Shown: positions 21,738 to 32,414 of the stretch, piece after piece
How positions within the stretch are numbered: the first letter of the stretch is position 1
Layout: every line of letters begins with the position of its first letter
Origin: Emmonsiellopsis sp. PD_33
Lineage: Eukaryota; Ascomycota; Eurotiomycetes; Onygenales; Ajellomycetaceae
Length of the DNA stretch: 32,535 bases
Assembly: GCA_032988165.1 (NCBI GenBank)
Contig: JANTQF010000387.1
Coordinates: forward strand, 1-32,535
Direction of reading: 5' to 3'
The notes under the pieces: model-generated
The model's input: the letters and a program-made list of their open reading frames with translations, nothing else
Told to the model about the DNA's origin: nothing
Database searches by the model: none
Position numbers and translations under genes: made by a program

Positions 21738-21990
21738 GGAGTGTGCGGGAAGCGGGGGTTTTCCCCTTCAGTGGCTGATATTCGTGCGTCGACCATCCAT
21801 TCCAGCCCCCCACCAAGCCATCAATGCGTACGTCATGAAAATAGGTTGTATTTTGCGATATTATCAACTTGCTAGACGTAAGAGCATCGCGACCGTGCTT
21901 GTTGAGCTGACTTTGGTGATGTTGGGGTGGTGTCACTTTTGCAGGCACCGGCGTTCTTGCAATGGATTTTTGTGCTCATTGCTTCGTGCC

Positions 21991-23682
21991 TTATCGTTTG
22001 ATAATGGTGACTGTACGGGGTAGTTGTTAGTATCTGTTATATCTAGATTTGAGTGAAGGAGGTGATGACTTACTGATATCTTCGTCTGCGAGTTCATGAC
22101 TCAACCCTACTCTTTGTGGTTGATGCTTGACGGAGCGACCGTAGACAATCGCATGTCTAAACTGGTCCACAATGGTTTTATGAATCGCGTTACACTTGAG
22201 ATTAGGGGAACCAAGTTAGCTTTGCTTCACCATGGCATGTAATATATTAGGAAAGGGGAAGGGTTTGTCTTACGAAATCTTCCACAGTGCAAGCATTGCT
22301 CCTAAGAACCACAGGCTGAGAATAGTCGGGAGACTTTCCTTTTGGTTTCGTGTAAATTCTCCTGAGATTAAGCTTCTCCCACATTTGCTCGAGCAGCTCG
22401 TCGATATTCCACCCGTGCTCGGAGCTGATAGGGCATGCGTTGGGGATACGATAAAGGAGATCTAGCTCTTCGATCGAGATGGCGTCGATTTTGTTGAGGG
22501 CGTAAATAACGGGGATATAACTTCGACTCTTGGCTTCAAGAACATCAATGAGGTCATCAATCGTTGCATCGCATCGAATCGCAATGTCCGCAGAGGAGAT
22601 TCGGTATTCGTTCATCACAGCTTTGATTTCCTATTGATTGTAAGTACAATTGCAGGAGACGAGGCGGTTTACAACTTACATCATTATCGATATGTGTTAA
22701 CGGCTGCGTACTCGTGATAGCAATTCCGCCCTTATCCTTCTTCTTGAACACAATATTCGGCGGCTGCTTGTTTATCCGGATGCCAAAGCCTTCCAATTCC
22801 GCTTCGATGACTTTCTTATCCGTCAACGGCTTGTTTACGTCAAGGACAATGAAGATGAGATTGCAAGTTTTGGCAACAGCAATAACCTGCCGACCTCGAC
22901 CCTTGCCGTCCTTTGCTCCCTGAATGATACCGGGAAGATCGAGCATCTGGATTTTCGCGCCATTGTACATAACTTGGCCGGGAACGGTCGTCAACGTCGT
23001 GAATTCGTAAGCGGCAGCTGTGATTTCGTTAGCAGGTCGCGGATAACTTGATATCACGAATGCGTGGGTGTCCCACCTTCAGAATGCTGCCCAGTCAATC
23101 TGCTCATGAGTGTACTCTTGCCAACCGATGGAAAGCCAATAAATCCCCTTTCGCAGAAAGTCAGTATTGAACGACGATATATTAAGGTTGACCTAGGACA
23201 TACACGCTTGCCACACCAGTACGTGCAACATCGAAACCAGCTGCGGTGGAAAACCGTTAGTCGGGCGTACAGCGTGAAAAAGATGCGGAGGGATGAAACT
23301 TACAGCCACCTCCACCTCCGCCCGACGACGGAGTAAGAAGCTCCCTTTTCAGCTTCGCAAGCTTAGCTTTCAGTTGACCTGCAATAATATCGTATGTCAG
23401 CCCTTGCCCGCGGTGGGTTGTTCGAGGGGCGTTGACCCCGCTTCCGTGTCTCCCCCAATGAGCATACCTAAATGAAACGAGGTGTTCTTGTTTTTTTGAG
23501 TCCGAGCCATCTACTCGGGGGTCAGTTTCGGAGCCAGCTTCGAAAAGATACAGGCGCAAGGCATACCTCGGTCTCGATCTCTTTGATCTAATAGAGCACA
23601 AACTATCAGTATATGTCCAATGCGGGGGGTAACAACTTCAAATACATAGGGTGAGACGAACCTTATCCACGGTGGTCGACAT
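21991..23682 (-). CDS. RBG1: Rbg1/DRG1 developmentally regulated GTP-binding protein
   Basis: Ten exons on the minus strand: 23682-23662, 23587-23567, 23510-23468, 23378-23304, 23240-23204, 23147-23077, 23017-22680, 22630-22274, 22194-22074 and 22010-21991. All nine introns are 49-89 bases, GT-AG, with matching phases. The 367-residue product equals the family length. It has a helical N-terminus, a Gly-rich linker (48-53), G1 GFPSVGKST (70-78), the EFTTLTTVPG effector region, G3 DLPG (116-119), G4 NKID (248-251) and a C-terminal TGS domain ending DEDIITIIKR. DRG-family (Obg-type) GTPases are cytoplasmic, bind the DFRP partner (Tma46 in yeast) and translating ribosomes, and help resolve ribosome pausing. 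The start, MSTTVDK, fits the family. It is divergent from the cysteine dioxygenase gene. Several exons of only 20-43 bases make this gene easy to mispredict. Confidence 0.96.
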
Positions 23683-24268
23683 GATTGCGGTGTGTAGAGA
23701 GCTCTTCTAGGCGGATATCTTTCACTGGAAAGGTACAGAAGAAGCCAGGTCTATAGTTGCCGTCTCCGTGGGGGTGTGTGTTGGAGATACGATATGTCGA
23801 ATTGTTGCGGTGGAATCTTCATCAAATTATGCTTTGTCATTTCTTACGTAAACTTATTTAAGGTTTTCTGCGAAACAAACATCACGTGACCCGCCGGCCC
23901 GAGCACGCTCCGGGCTCCAGGGCAGCCCGCTTAACTTCGGGTGGTGGAGGATTGCGGGCGGCGAGAGTCAAGCTGGCCTACTGGGGCATGGATGATGGGG
24001 TGAGTGCTGGACATCCTCAGGCATCTGATTGCTGGCAACAACCACCCTGCTGAGGGCGCTTTAGACCGCTACTTGCTCGCACTAAGACCTCCTAACCGTC
24101 TCCTATCTGGCCTCGAATTCGCCCTCTTTCTCCTCCTGGTATCCCATCGAATCACCTATTCCCACCGCCCTTCGTTATCCCTGATTGCTATTGATATCCT
24201 TCCCGTCCTATACCAGTATACCCGTAGTCATCCTCTCCCAATTCCCCGTCCCCTCCACAACCTCCACA
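23683..24268. promoter_or_regulatory. Divergent promoter between RBG1 and cysteine dioxygenase
   Basis: These 586 bases separate two start codons facing apart and must hold both promoters. The half nearer the cysteine dioxygenase start is C- and pyrimidine-rich. A palindromic TCACGTGA lies at 23882-23889. Confidence 0.7.
23882..23889. promoter_or_regulatory. TCACGTGA palindrome (Cbf1-type E-box)
   Basis: A perfect 8-base palindrome with the CACGTG core. In yeasts, Cbf1 binds such sites together with sulphur-metabolism regulators. It is 380 bases before the cysteine dioxygenase start and about 200 before RBG1. A role in sulphur control of the dioxygenase gene is inference. Confidence 0.4.
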
Positions 24269-25154
24269 ATGCCCTATCTCCAACACAAAGACGACGTTGC
24301 TGCGACCTCCGCTCCTCCACAGAAACCGACCGATGCCTTCCAGCGCCTGGTAGACGACCTCAGCGCCGCCCTGGGGCCGAGCTCAGGGCTGGACTCCGAC
24401 GATGTTGACCCCATGGATATCCAGAAACTGATGGAAGGGTATACCTCCAGGGAGCACGAGTGGGAACAGTACGCTCTTGCAGACGCCAGCAGAGCATACA
24501 CAAGGAACCTGGTGGACGAAGGCAATGGGAAAAGCAACCTGGTAATTCAACCTCCCCTTTCTCCGGGCTATCTCTTGCCACTAACCAAGTCCAGCTCGTT
24601 CTCGTCTGGAGTCCTGGCCAGGGAAGTGCCATTCACGACCATGCCAACGCACACTGTGTGATGAAGGTAAGTCTGATCTCTGGTGCACATTCTCGAGGCT
24701 CTCATTGACCCTTGCCGTCGTAGATCTTGAAAGGGTCCCTCCGAGAGACCTTGTATGCCTGGCCACAAGAAGACAAACTCCGCAAGGGAGAGCCCTCACC
24801 CTTGGATATTACAAGGGACACAGTGTATAGGGAAAACCAGGTTACCTATATGTCGGACAAGGTCAGTAAAAAGAACCCCAACAATAATAACTTGCTGGAA
24901 GCTCACCTATCAATAGCTCGGCCTTCACAAAATATCCAACCCCGATCCTGAAAATTTTGCCATTTCCCTGCATCGTAAGTTATCTTCCTCCCGAGTTAGC
25001 CTGCCGATGTAGCTTTGCTGAACCCATCCGCCCCGCAGTCTATACACCACCTAATGCCGCCCATTTTGGCTTCTCCCTTTTTGACGAGCGAACGGGCCGC
25101 TCGCAGCATATTAAACAGGCCAAGTTCTTTTCGAACAAAGGCCATCGACTTTGA
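24269..25154 (+). CDS. CDO1: Cysteine dioxygenase
   Basis: Five exons: 24269-24541, 24595-24666, 24724-24861, 24917-24974 and 25039-25154; introns of 53, 57, 55 and 64 bases, phases 0, 0, 0 and 1. The product is 218 residues, a normal length. The enzyme is a cytosolic cupin that uses non-haem iron and oxygen to convert cysteine to cysteine sulfinate, the first step to taurine, sulfite or sulfate. Iron ligands are visible: His105 and His107 in IHDHANAHC and His165 in LGLHKISN. Cys112 matches the position that crosslinks to tyrosine in mammals. SLHLY (Ser178, His180, Tyr182) matches the catalytic Ser-His-Tyr triad. A cysteine dioxygenase is linked to the yeast phase in Histoplasma; whether that applies here is unknown. 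It is divergent from RBG1. Confidence 0.96.
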
Positions 25155-26113
25155 AGTAATTTGGCCCATGCATTTGAATCTGGCCGGGGGAGAGCGATCG
25201 TGCCGGCACCTCTCAACTCCTTTTTTTTGACCTACATATACCACACAAGGCGTAGCGACTGTTTCTGTCATTTCCTTCAAGTTCATATTGATCATTAGTG
25301 CATTTCGGGCTGCCCTCCTGTTTGCAGGGACCCGAGGCGGGGACCACACACTAGTAGTGCATCAACTGCAATCCGACGATTTTAGCATCAACAAATGAAA
25401 AAATATCATCTTTATCCTTCTGAGCAGGAATAAATTATCAAGTTTTGAATAGTCTGGGGAGTTGGGGTAGAAAGAGGGCTTTATATGGGCGCCCTGCTGG
25501 GGTGTTGCAATCACGCCATTTTGCAGGGCGCTGATTGGGCGGTAAATTCGGTGTGGTTTGGTAGGCCAAAGATGATGTAGTTGCATGGATGACTGAAGGG
25601 GGGAGAAAACGACCACCGCAATGCAGTTAATGGAGTATGGAAGATAGTAAAATGCTTTCTACGGAGTACTTGCCACATAGTTATTATTACCTTTGGAGTT
25701 TGTATGCAGTTTTACTTGGGGATCTGGTTAATTTTTTCTGTGTTCCTGGGCGTAGGATTCTAGTTCCTTACACAGTTTCATTGCGGCGATGAGCGTACGT
25801 ACCTGGCTACTCAAGTATGGGACGGAGGGAATAACATTGAGGGATACCCATGGATGCCAAATCAAATTGATATCCAATAGCACATATACCCAGCCAGCAG
25901 TCTTGTCTACAAACATCACCGCTTCGCTGCTTTGTTCCCCGTCGCTTTGTCATCCCGGCCGCGTTGGGCAGAGCAATGCCAAGACCCGCGAACCCCCATC
26001 GCCTCTTCCAGAACACGAACACGGACTAAATAAATAACCAACTGACAGCCGACAACTGCTCCTCCTCGCTGGCTGCGGATGCTGGCTGCTGGTCTTTGAA
26101 TCAAACCCCTTTC
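25155..26113. other. Intergenic, cysteine dioxygenase 3' side
   Basis: No gene recognised. A possible poly(A) signal AATAAA is at 25429-25434. An exact TACGGAGTA lies at 25660-25668. The distal part is the likely promoter of the GT90 gene. Confidence 0.5.
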
Positions 26114-26218
26114 ATGAGCTTCGAAACGACCACCAAACTATTTGCTGCTGTGCTCCTGGTATGTACTTTTCTGGTTTCTTCCCGCACGTGCCCACGCGTA
26201 CCTGCGATATTCTCCTAG
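26114..26218 (+). other. Possible upstream ORF of the GT90 gene
   Basis: A 34-codon frame (starting MSFETTTKLFAAVLL) ends 135 bases before the annotated GT90 start. If the transcript begins upstream it would be a short uORF. It has a hydrophobic stretch. A GTATGT donor lies inside, but joining it to the nearest acceptor (TAG ending 26218) leads to a stop, so it is not a usable first coding exon by that route. Confidence 0.3.
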
Positions 26219-26353
26219 AAAACCACAGTGCTTTGGCGCAAACCGCATCGTCTCTGCATATTGACACCAGATCCCTCTCGATAGATATCCCCTATGATAC
26301 CCTCGATAATGCTAGTTTCCCCCATCTAAACGCTGCCCAATTCCCGCCATCGC

Positions 26354-28240
26354 ATGTTGGAACAGTTGGGAATCAACCCGGGGATGCGATCAAGGCGGTT
26401 GGTCGTCCTTCTGGGGATAATCTCCCTCGTTGGGCTCTCGTTGTTGCTCTTGGGAACTCCAGTCATTCAACATAAATCATTCGACACCTCCAGCACTCCC
26501 CCGGGGAAACCCCAACCGCAAGAAAAACAACCGCCAGTGCTCACGGAACCCGTTTCGGGAACGTCCCATCCAATTGCGCAGCTGTTCAACAAGGCAAACA
26601 AAGACTTCCAAGATGTCCGGTCGAAACAGTCCAAGACACTCAAGGAGGCCGTGGACGAGTATCGCCGGCGATATAAGATGCCCCCGCCGCCAAATTTCGA
26701 CGTTTGGTTCAAGTTTGCCCAGAAACGCGGTGTTCAGATGATTGATGAGTATGACACGATATACCATACTATCCTGCCATTTTGGGGGCTAGAGCCGAAA
26801 TTGATTCGAGAGAGAGCTAGAGAAGCTATTGGGTTTGATAACGCGCTCATTGGGATGCTGATTAGGAGTGGGAAGGTCGCAAAGGCTGTGGGTGGGGGTG
26901 AATCACAGGAATGGAAGCGGACAACCCTGGGGGACATGATGGCTTCGTTCGTACAGTACCTTCCGGACATGGACCTGGCATTTAACATCCATGATGAACC
27001 CCGAGTAGTTGTTCCCAATGATGACTTGCAGCGATTGGTGTCTCGGGCCGTGGATGGAACTCTCCCACGAGCTTTTGGAAAGCCGTCTTTGCAGAATTCT
27101 TGGTCAAAACGGCCTAAAGACGTGAATAAAGGTGACAGGGTCGAGGAGTTCAGGACTACTCGATTCAATAAGTTTGCTCACCAACCAACGTGGACACACT
27201 CTCGCACATCCTGCCCCGCGGATAGCCCCGCTAGAAATCTGGACGAGAATGATACAGATAATACCAAGCCTTATTCATATACCGAACTTGGCTTCCTTTC
27301 CAATACGACCGCTTTCTCTGACATATGCCAAACTCCCTCCCTTCGATATACCTTTGGCTTTTTCGATCGCCCCAACGCACTCGATATCGTGTCCGATCTC
27401 TTCCCAATCTTCTCACAAAGCAAGGTGTCCAGTTACCAAGATATCCTCTATCCAAGTCCCTGGTACTGGGCTGGAAAGGTCACGTATGAAGCGGACAAGG
27501 ACCGAGACTGGGACTCCAAAACGGAACAAATGTATTGGCGTGGATCAACAACGGGTGGATTTTCGAGAGCTGGTGGGTGGCGAAGGCAGCATCGGCAGCT
27601 TTTGGTGAAAAACATCAACGGCTGGGACGAGACCAAGGTTTACGAGAAAGGGGAGGGCAGTACGTGGAACCTCAAGGAAGCTCCCCGTCGCAACTTCAAG
27701 GATCTGTTCAATATCAAATTCAGCCATGTCGGCCAATGCGACCCGGAGGATTGCCAGGCCCAAACTGAATTTTTCGACATTGTTGAAGCAGCTGGCCAGC
27801 AGGATGCCTGGGCCTACAAGCATCTCATCGATGTTGACGGTAATGCATTCAGTGGTCGCTATTATGCTTTCCTCCTCAGCAACTCCCTGGTTTACAAGCT
27901 TGCTATTTTCCGCGAGTGGCATGATGAATGGATCCGGCCGTGGGTACATTTCGTGCCGTTTAGTTTAAAAGGTGATGAGCATGTTGAGGCTGTGCGATAC
28001 TTTGCAAAGGAAGACGAAGGACGGTCGCTGGCCAAAGTGTTGGCGAAACAGGGGCAGGATTGGGCTGGGCAGGCGTTACGAAACGATGATCTTGAAGTTT
28101 GGTTTTTCCGTCTACTATTAGAGTGAGTACCACTCCCCTCCTGCGAAACTGGCCTGCAGATTATAAACTAACTGTGCGTAAATAGATACGGGAGAGTCGT
28201 TGATGATAATCGGGAAAATATAGGGTTTACACTGGCGTGA
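26354..28240 (+). CDS. GT90 / CAP10-like glycosyltransferase
   Basis: Two exons, 26354-28122 and 28186-28240, joined in phase 2 across a 63-base intron with an ACTAAC branch site; 607 residues. It is a type II membrane protein: a short basic N-terminus, one membrane segment near residues 14-36, a Pro-rich stem, then a lumenal catalytic domain. GT90 hallmarks are MYWRGSTTGG near residue 393 and KHLIDVDGNAFSGRYYAFL near 488. The family includes Cryptococcus Cap10 (capsule synthesis) and animal protein O-glucosyltransferases; fungal members usually act in the Golgi, often as xylosyl- or glucosyltransferases. Donor and acceptor are unknown here. The start is uncertain: ATG 26354 has a weak context, while the ATG at 26384 (residue 11), just before the membrane segment, is better. 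A short uORF lies upstream. Confidence 0.9.
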
Positions 28241-28841
28241 TGATATTTTTTGAGTCTGGTGTACTCGGGTTTGGGTATGGTACATATATGCTGTGTTTTA
28301 TGTTCGTTCTTCTTGAACTTCCTCGTTACGTGTTTGTTGGTTTCTTTCCTCGAGCTTGCTCGTTGGCTTCGTTCTCGCTTTCCCCCCCTTGTTTTCCCGC
28401 CGATTTGAAATGATAATCTATCTCCATGTCTCCCCTTAGTCCGCCAATCGATTTAGCGAAACACAGAACCATAGAGCTTGTTTTTTCCCTACTTTGTGCC
28501 CTGCTACTTTTTTGTACCACCTAATTTGCTGCTGTCGTTATTTGCGTCCCCTGGCTTGTAATCGTAGGATGCTTCTTTCTTCTTTTTTATTGTGTTTACA
28601 GATATAATACCCTTCGTACTTTTCGTGTAGATACTATGTCAGAGGAACTAGGGCGGGGTTTTTCATGTTCTCTTATCTCTGCACAACTACACCTGGGAAG
28701 AGTGAAGAAGTAGAAAACTATTTACATTGGGGTATCCTTCTCTCCACGCTTCTGTAGACATTTGCTTCCCTCGTTACCTACTAAAGCTGTTCCAGACTGT
28801 CAAATAATCGATGTGAAGGTTTTGGGTTCAACGGCTGACAG

Positions 28842-28849
28842 TGACGTCA
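28842..28849. promoter_or_regulatory. TGACGTCA (CRE/ATF-type site)
   Basis: A perfect CRE palindrome, the known binding site of bZIP factors of the ATF/CREB class, 692 bases before the hydrolase start. Function here is inferred only. Confidence 0.35.
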
Positions 28850-29460
28850 GTCTCACCTGCCGAGGAAGCTCGGACCACCTCAGACTCCAACCCGCTCTCC
28901 TATTTTTCGCCTTCCACCTCCTCCCCAAGCCCAGAACCATCCCCGATTCAAGGAAAAGATATTCATGGATCTCCTCCCTGACGCTCCCTCGTGGCATGGG
29001 TGAAGGGATGATACAACCCAGTTGCAATTCACACAAAGTCCACAAACATGCCGGATCTAGTCGACGGATTCGCGCTCCTGCTTGCTAGCAGCTAGTGTTG
29101 AGTCTTCTAGGGCTAAGTTACCCACATATGTCATACAGTACATACCCCTGTTGCATTCCTGTGCATTATTGAGGTGTGTTTAGGCATCAGGATTTCGTCT
29201 CTGTAAGTGGATTTTTGTCCTTATCTCAGTATACGCTGAAGAGCTGTGTGGTTGTGCGTTTTGTCATCTCACTGTTTCAGGGGTTGCGTATTGTTAGCTC
29301 GTAGCTAGAGGTTATCGGCGGTGGCTAATCAGGATCCCATGCATATATAGTTCCGAAGACCGTTACTTCATCCCACGAACTTTCAACGACAAGTTCTCTT
29401 CGTCCTTCCTTATATGCGCGCAGCAGCATCTTCCCCCGCCCCCACCCCCCTCCTTTCACC

Positions 29461-29470
29461 TATATATATT
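29461..29470 (+). promoter_or_regulatory. TATA-like element of the hydrolase gene
   Basis: TATATATATT, 64 bases upstream of the start codon of the alpha/beta hydrolase, with a C/T-rich stretch just before it, as in many fungal core promoters. Confidence 0.45.
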
Positions 29471-29533
29471 CCATTGCCGGATTCTCGCCAGCACAAGTTG
29501 GGATATATTGAATCGTATCTGTGACCGGCAGAA

Positions 29534-31114
29534 ATGGCGGGCAACAGCTCACTGTTCGTCAAGGGGCTGGTCTGGGGCTTGGTCCTCGCCTATGGGTTTT
29601 TCACTTTTTTCCTATACGGCATAACGGCGATTTGCGCGGGGACGTTCTTTCGGTGGCCGACGGAAAAGGAGAGGTTGGAGCTTTTACTGGGTGAATATCG
29701 CCTTTCATTCTATTCAATCCATGCGCGCTCTATGGAACCAATGCTAACGAGTTGATATGCCACAACAGCAAAGGACCGGCTCTGGAACCTCTCCAAGCAA
29801 TGGGCAGGTCTATCCCATCATTTCTTGACCTTGAAAAACGGGTTCAAATTCCACTATGTATCCAATGACTTTTCTCCCAGCCCAACTGCCGGCAAGCCGC
29901 TGGTCATTTTCATGCACGGCTTTCCCGACAGCTGGGGCATATGGCGCCATCTCCTTGCATCGTCGTCGATTTGGGAGGACAGTACTGTAGTTGCCGTCGA
30001 CTTGCCTGGGTATGGCGGGACCGATTCGCTCGAGAAGTATAGCGCGACAGTGGTGCTGGAGCATCTTACGGAATTTATTGTCGAGATCAGGAAGAAGTCT
30101 GGTGTTGATGATGCCGATGATAGGAAGCGGGCTGGCAAGGTGATTCTTGTTGGGCATGATTGGGGTGCCGTGCTCGGCTTCCGCCTGGCTGCGGAAGCAC
30201 CGCAGTTGGCTGATAGATTTATTCTGTCTAATGGTCCCTTGGTAGGCTCTCAACACCGCCCTTAACCGATCGTAAGCTCATCTCATCTCACACGTATCCA
30301 ACAGCTCCCACTAGCAAAATCAAACCTCAGCGGCGCCATATCCTCCTCAGGAAAGATGTTTACCGAATTCCTCCGCAACCCTTTCCACTCGCACCATCTC
30401 CTCCTCAAATCCCTCTCCGCCCTCAAGCCCCTATTCCGCCAACTCCTCCTATCAGGGTACATCTTCGTGTTCCAACTCCCCATGCCCATGGTCCGCTTCA
30501 CAGGCAGCGGGGGCAACTACTCCTTCCTAAAAGCCGTCCACCGCTCTGCCGCTGGCAACGTCGTCGAATTCACCGTCCGCGATGCAGAGGAATCGATGGC
30601 CAGCACCCTGGGCCCCGGTCCCGCAGAATGCAAAACCACCACCAACGACCCAGCCCACGACACCTACTCTCCCTCCGTCATCCAGCGCATCAAACGGGGC
30701 AACTTCGGCGACACAACCTCTTACTACCGCCACGGCACAGCCACGGGAACCTGGCACAAATCCCTTCAAGCCATCTCCAGCCTGCACGAGATTGGCGAGT
30801 CACAGCGGTCTAGCATCGGGCTGCCGCTGCAGGCGGATGCTGAGGGGGCGCTGAAAGCGAACACGACGATTGTGTGGGGCCAGTTGGACACTGCGTTGGA
30901 TCCTAGGGTGATGTTGGAGGGTATTGCGGATTACCTGGTGCATGGGAGTCAGGTGGTGATGTTGCCGCGGACGGCTCATTTTTCGCCTATGGAGGTGGAG
31001 GGGCGGAGGGCGTTGGAGAGGGCGGTGGTCTGGGCTATTCAGGGGGAGAAGGGGGATGTGACGGAGTGTATTCGGGAGGTTTATCCCGGGGCGATGGCTA
31101 TGGTCAGGAAATGA
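29534..31114 (+). CDS. Membrane-anchored alpha/beta hydrolase, epoxide-hydrolase-like
   Basis: Three exons, 29534-29690, 29769-30241 and 30305-31114; introns of 78 and 63 bases, phases 1 and 0; 479 residues. One hydrophobic segment near residues 8-36 probably anchors it in the ER or another membrane. The catalytic domain shows HGFP (102-105, oxyanion region), GHDWGA with the nucleophile Asp near 183, and TAHFSP with the catalytic His near 435; an acidic residue in WGQLDTALDP is a candidate third triad member. An Asp nucleophile in GHDWG is typical of epoxide hydrolases and haloalkane dehalogenases and unlike lipases or esterases, which use Ser. A lipid-epoxide or xenobiotic-epoxide substrate is inference. 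Third-position bases switch from C-rich to G-rich inside exon 3 near 30780. Confidence 0.9.
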
Positions 31115-31859
31115 GGGATGTGGTGGTTGTTTTTGCTTTTGCGGGCGATGGGTTCAAAGGGTGGGGAGGTATGGAAGGCTAGGTTGATTGGATGGAGTTA
31201 TGGGGGAGGGATGAGAGATAGTTCCCCCGAATCATTGACGCTTTGAGGTCGGAAAACGTGAATTGATACTGATGGATTTGTATGGGGGGAGGATGGCATT
31301 TTGCAAAAAAAGCTGATTGGTATGTATTAGGGTCCAGATCAGGTCAGATTATCCAGCTACGTACACATCGTTTCATTCACGGATGCAAATCGATATCCCC
31401 CGCATGCATTATTATTTTTTTTCCTTTTCATGATTATACTCGTGAGATTTTTTTGCGGAAAAATTGAACGGGTGATGCATGTATCCAGAATACGTAGATA
31501 GGAGGCATGCAATGATCTAAATGGATATTTTACATTCTGCTTTTGCCTACTTCACTTCCTTGGCAATTGACGAGATATAATCTATAGACGTGGCTTCCTT
31601 TCTGCAAAAAGAAGGAAAGAAAATACGTCTAACCTAAGTGAGGAGTCAACTCATCATCCCCTAATGTATCTATCTGGATACACAGCAACCCCAGAAAGAG
31701 AACATAGCAGAACGGTGAAAAGAAATATAACCAGTTATGCAAGCCCACCTGGGCACGCCTCGAATATTTACTGAATTATATATATACCACCACGCCTTCT
31801 ACTTAACAAGTTTACCCACCTATCCATTCACTCGTTGTATATACGTACCCATCACCCCT
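31115..31859. other. Intergenic between convergent genes
   Basis: No gene recognised. It holds the 3' regions of the hydrolase (+) and of the DUF4246 fragment (-), which converge. Composition is mixed with an AT-rich middle. Confidence 0.5.
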
Positions 31860-32414
31860 TCAATGCTCACACAGATTAAAAGTGCACGACATAAACGCCC
31901 CCGTCTGATCTTCTACAAAATTGCTCCGCTCCGCCATCAACTCCCCCCGAAACCCTCTCGCTTCATCCATCGTCATCGGAAACCCACCCTGCCCATCCCC
32001 ATCCCCATCCCCCACCACCTCATCCAGAACCATCTCCTGCAACTCCACCGGCAACCTCCCCCCCAACACCCCGCTCGCCAAAATCTCCTCCCTCCACCAC
32101 CCCACCTGCTGCGGCGGCACATTCGCCGTCGACAGCACCCTCACCGTCGGATCGACAAGGAACAGGGCGAGGATCTTGCGATGGCCCGGCTTCGACCGGT
32201 CGGCCAGCGCGAAGGGCTCGACTTTATGCTGCAGGATGTTGGGGAAGGTGAGGAGGCGGCCTTCCTTGCACAGCACCGAGCCGACGGGTTGGACCTGGGG
32301 TCCGTACTGTGAGCAGCCGTAGACGCCTTGGAGCCAGCTGTGTTCGTGGCCGGGGCCCATGTGGGGGAAGTCGATGAAGGTGCCTTGGCGGAAGGAGAGG
32401 GTGGAGGGGGTTAT
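31860..32414 (-). pseudogene. DUF4246 protein, C-terminal part only (5' end lost)
   Basis: On the minus strand the frame matches the C-terminal part of fungal DUF4246 proteins: STLSFRQ, GVYGCSQYGPQVQPVGSVL, GRLLTFPNILQHKVEPF, KPGHRKILALFLVDP and STANVPPQQVGWW, then a diverged tail and stop at 31860. The family is usually several hundred residues; about 185 remain. Family resemblance stops near 32411-32414, exactly where GC falls from that of ordinary coding sequence to about 22%; reading upstream gives only Ile/Tyr codons and then a stop at 32439-32441. The retained His (LQH) and Arg (GHRK) would suit a 2-oxoglutarate/iron oxygenase fold (inference), and the upstream WHVEG-type motif expected from the family is missing. 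It is either a truncated gene, an insertion-disrupted gene or a chimeric assembly end. Confidence 0.75.

Larger units (their letters stand above)
28241..29533. other. Intergenic, GT90 to hydrolase
   Basis: No gene recognised. T-rich 3' UTR-like sequence comes first. A palindromic TGACGTCA is at 28842-28849 and a TATATATATT at 29461-29470, 64 bases before the hydrolase start. Confidence 0.5.

Noticed and set aside
21736..22023. 95-codon plus-strand frame opposite the RBG1 3' end
   Set aside because: It runs antisense to the last RBG1 exon and 3' UTR and has no family features.
24004..24408. 134-codon plus-strand frame over the cysteine dioxygenase start
   Set aside because: It is an out-of-frame shadow: the conserved dioxygenase frame begins at 24269 and continues through four supported introns.
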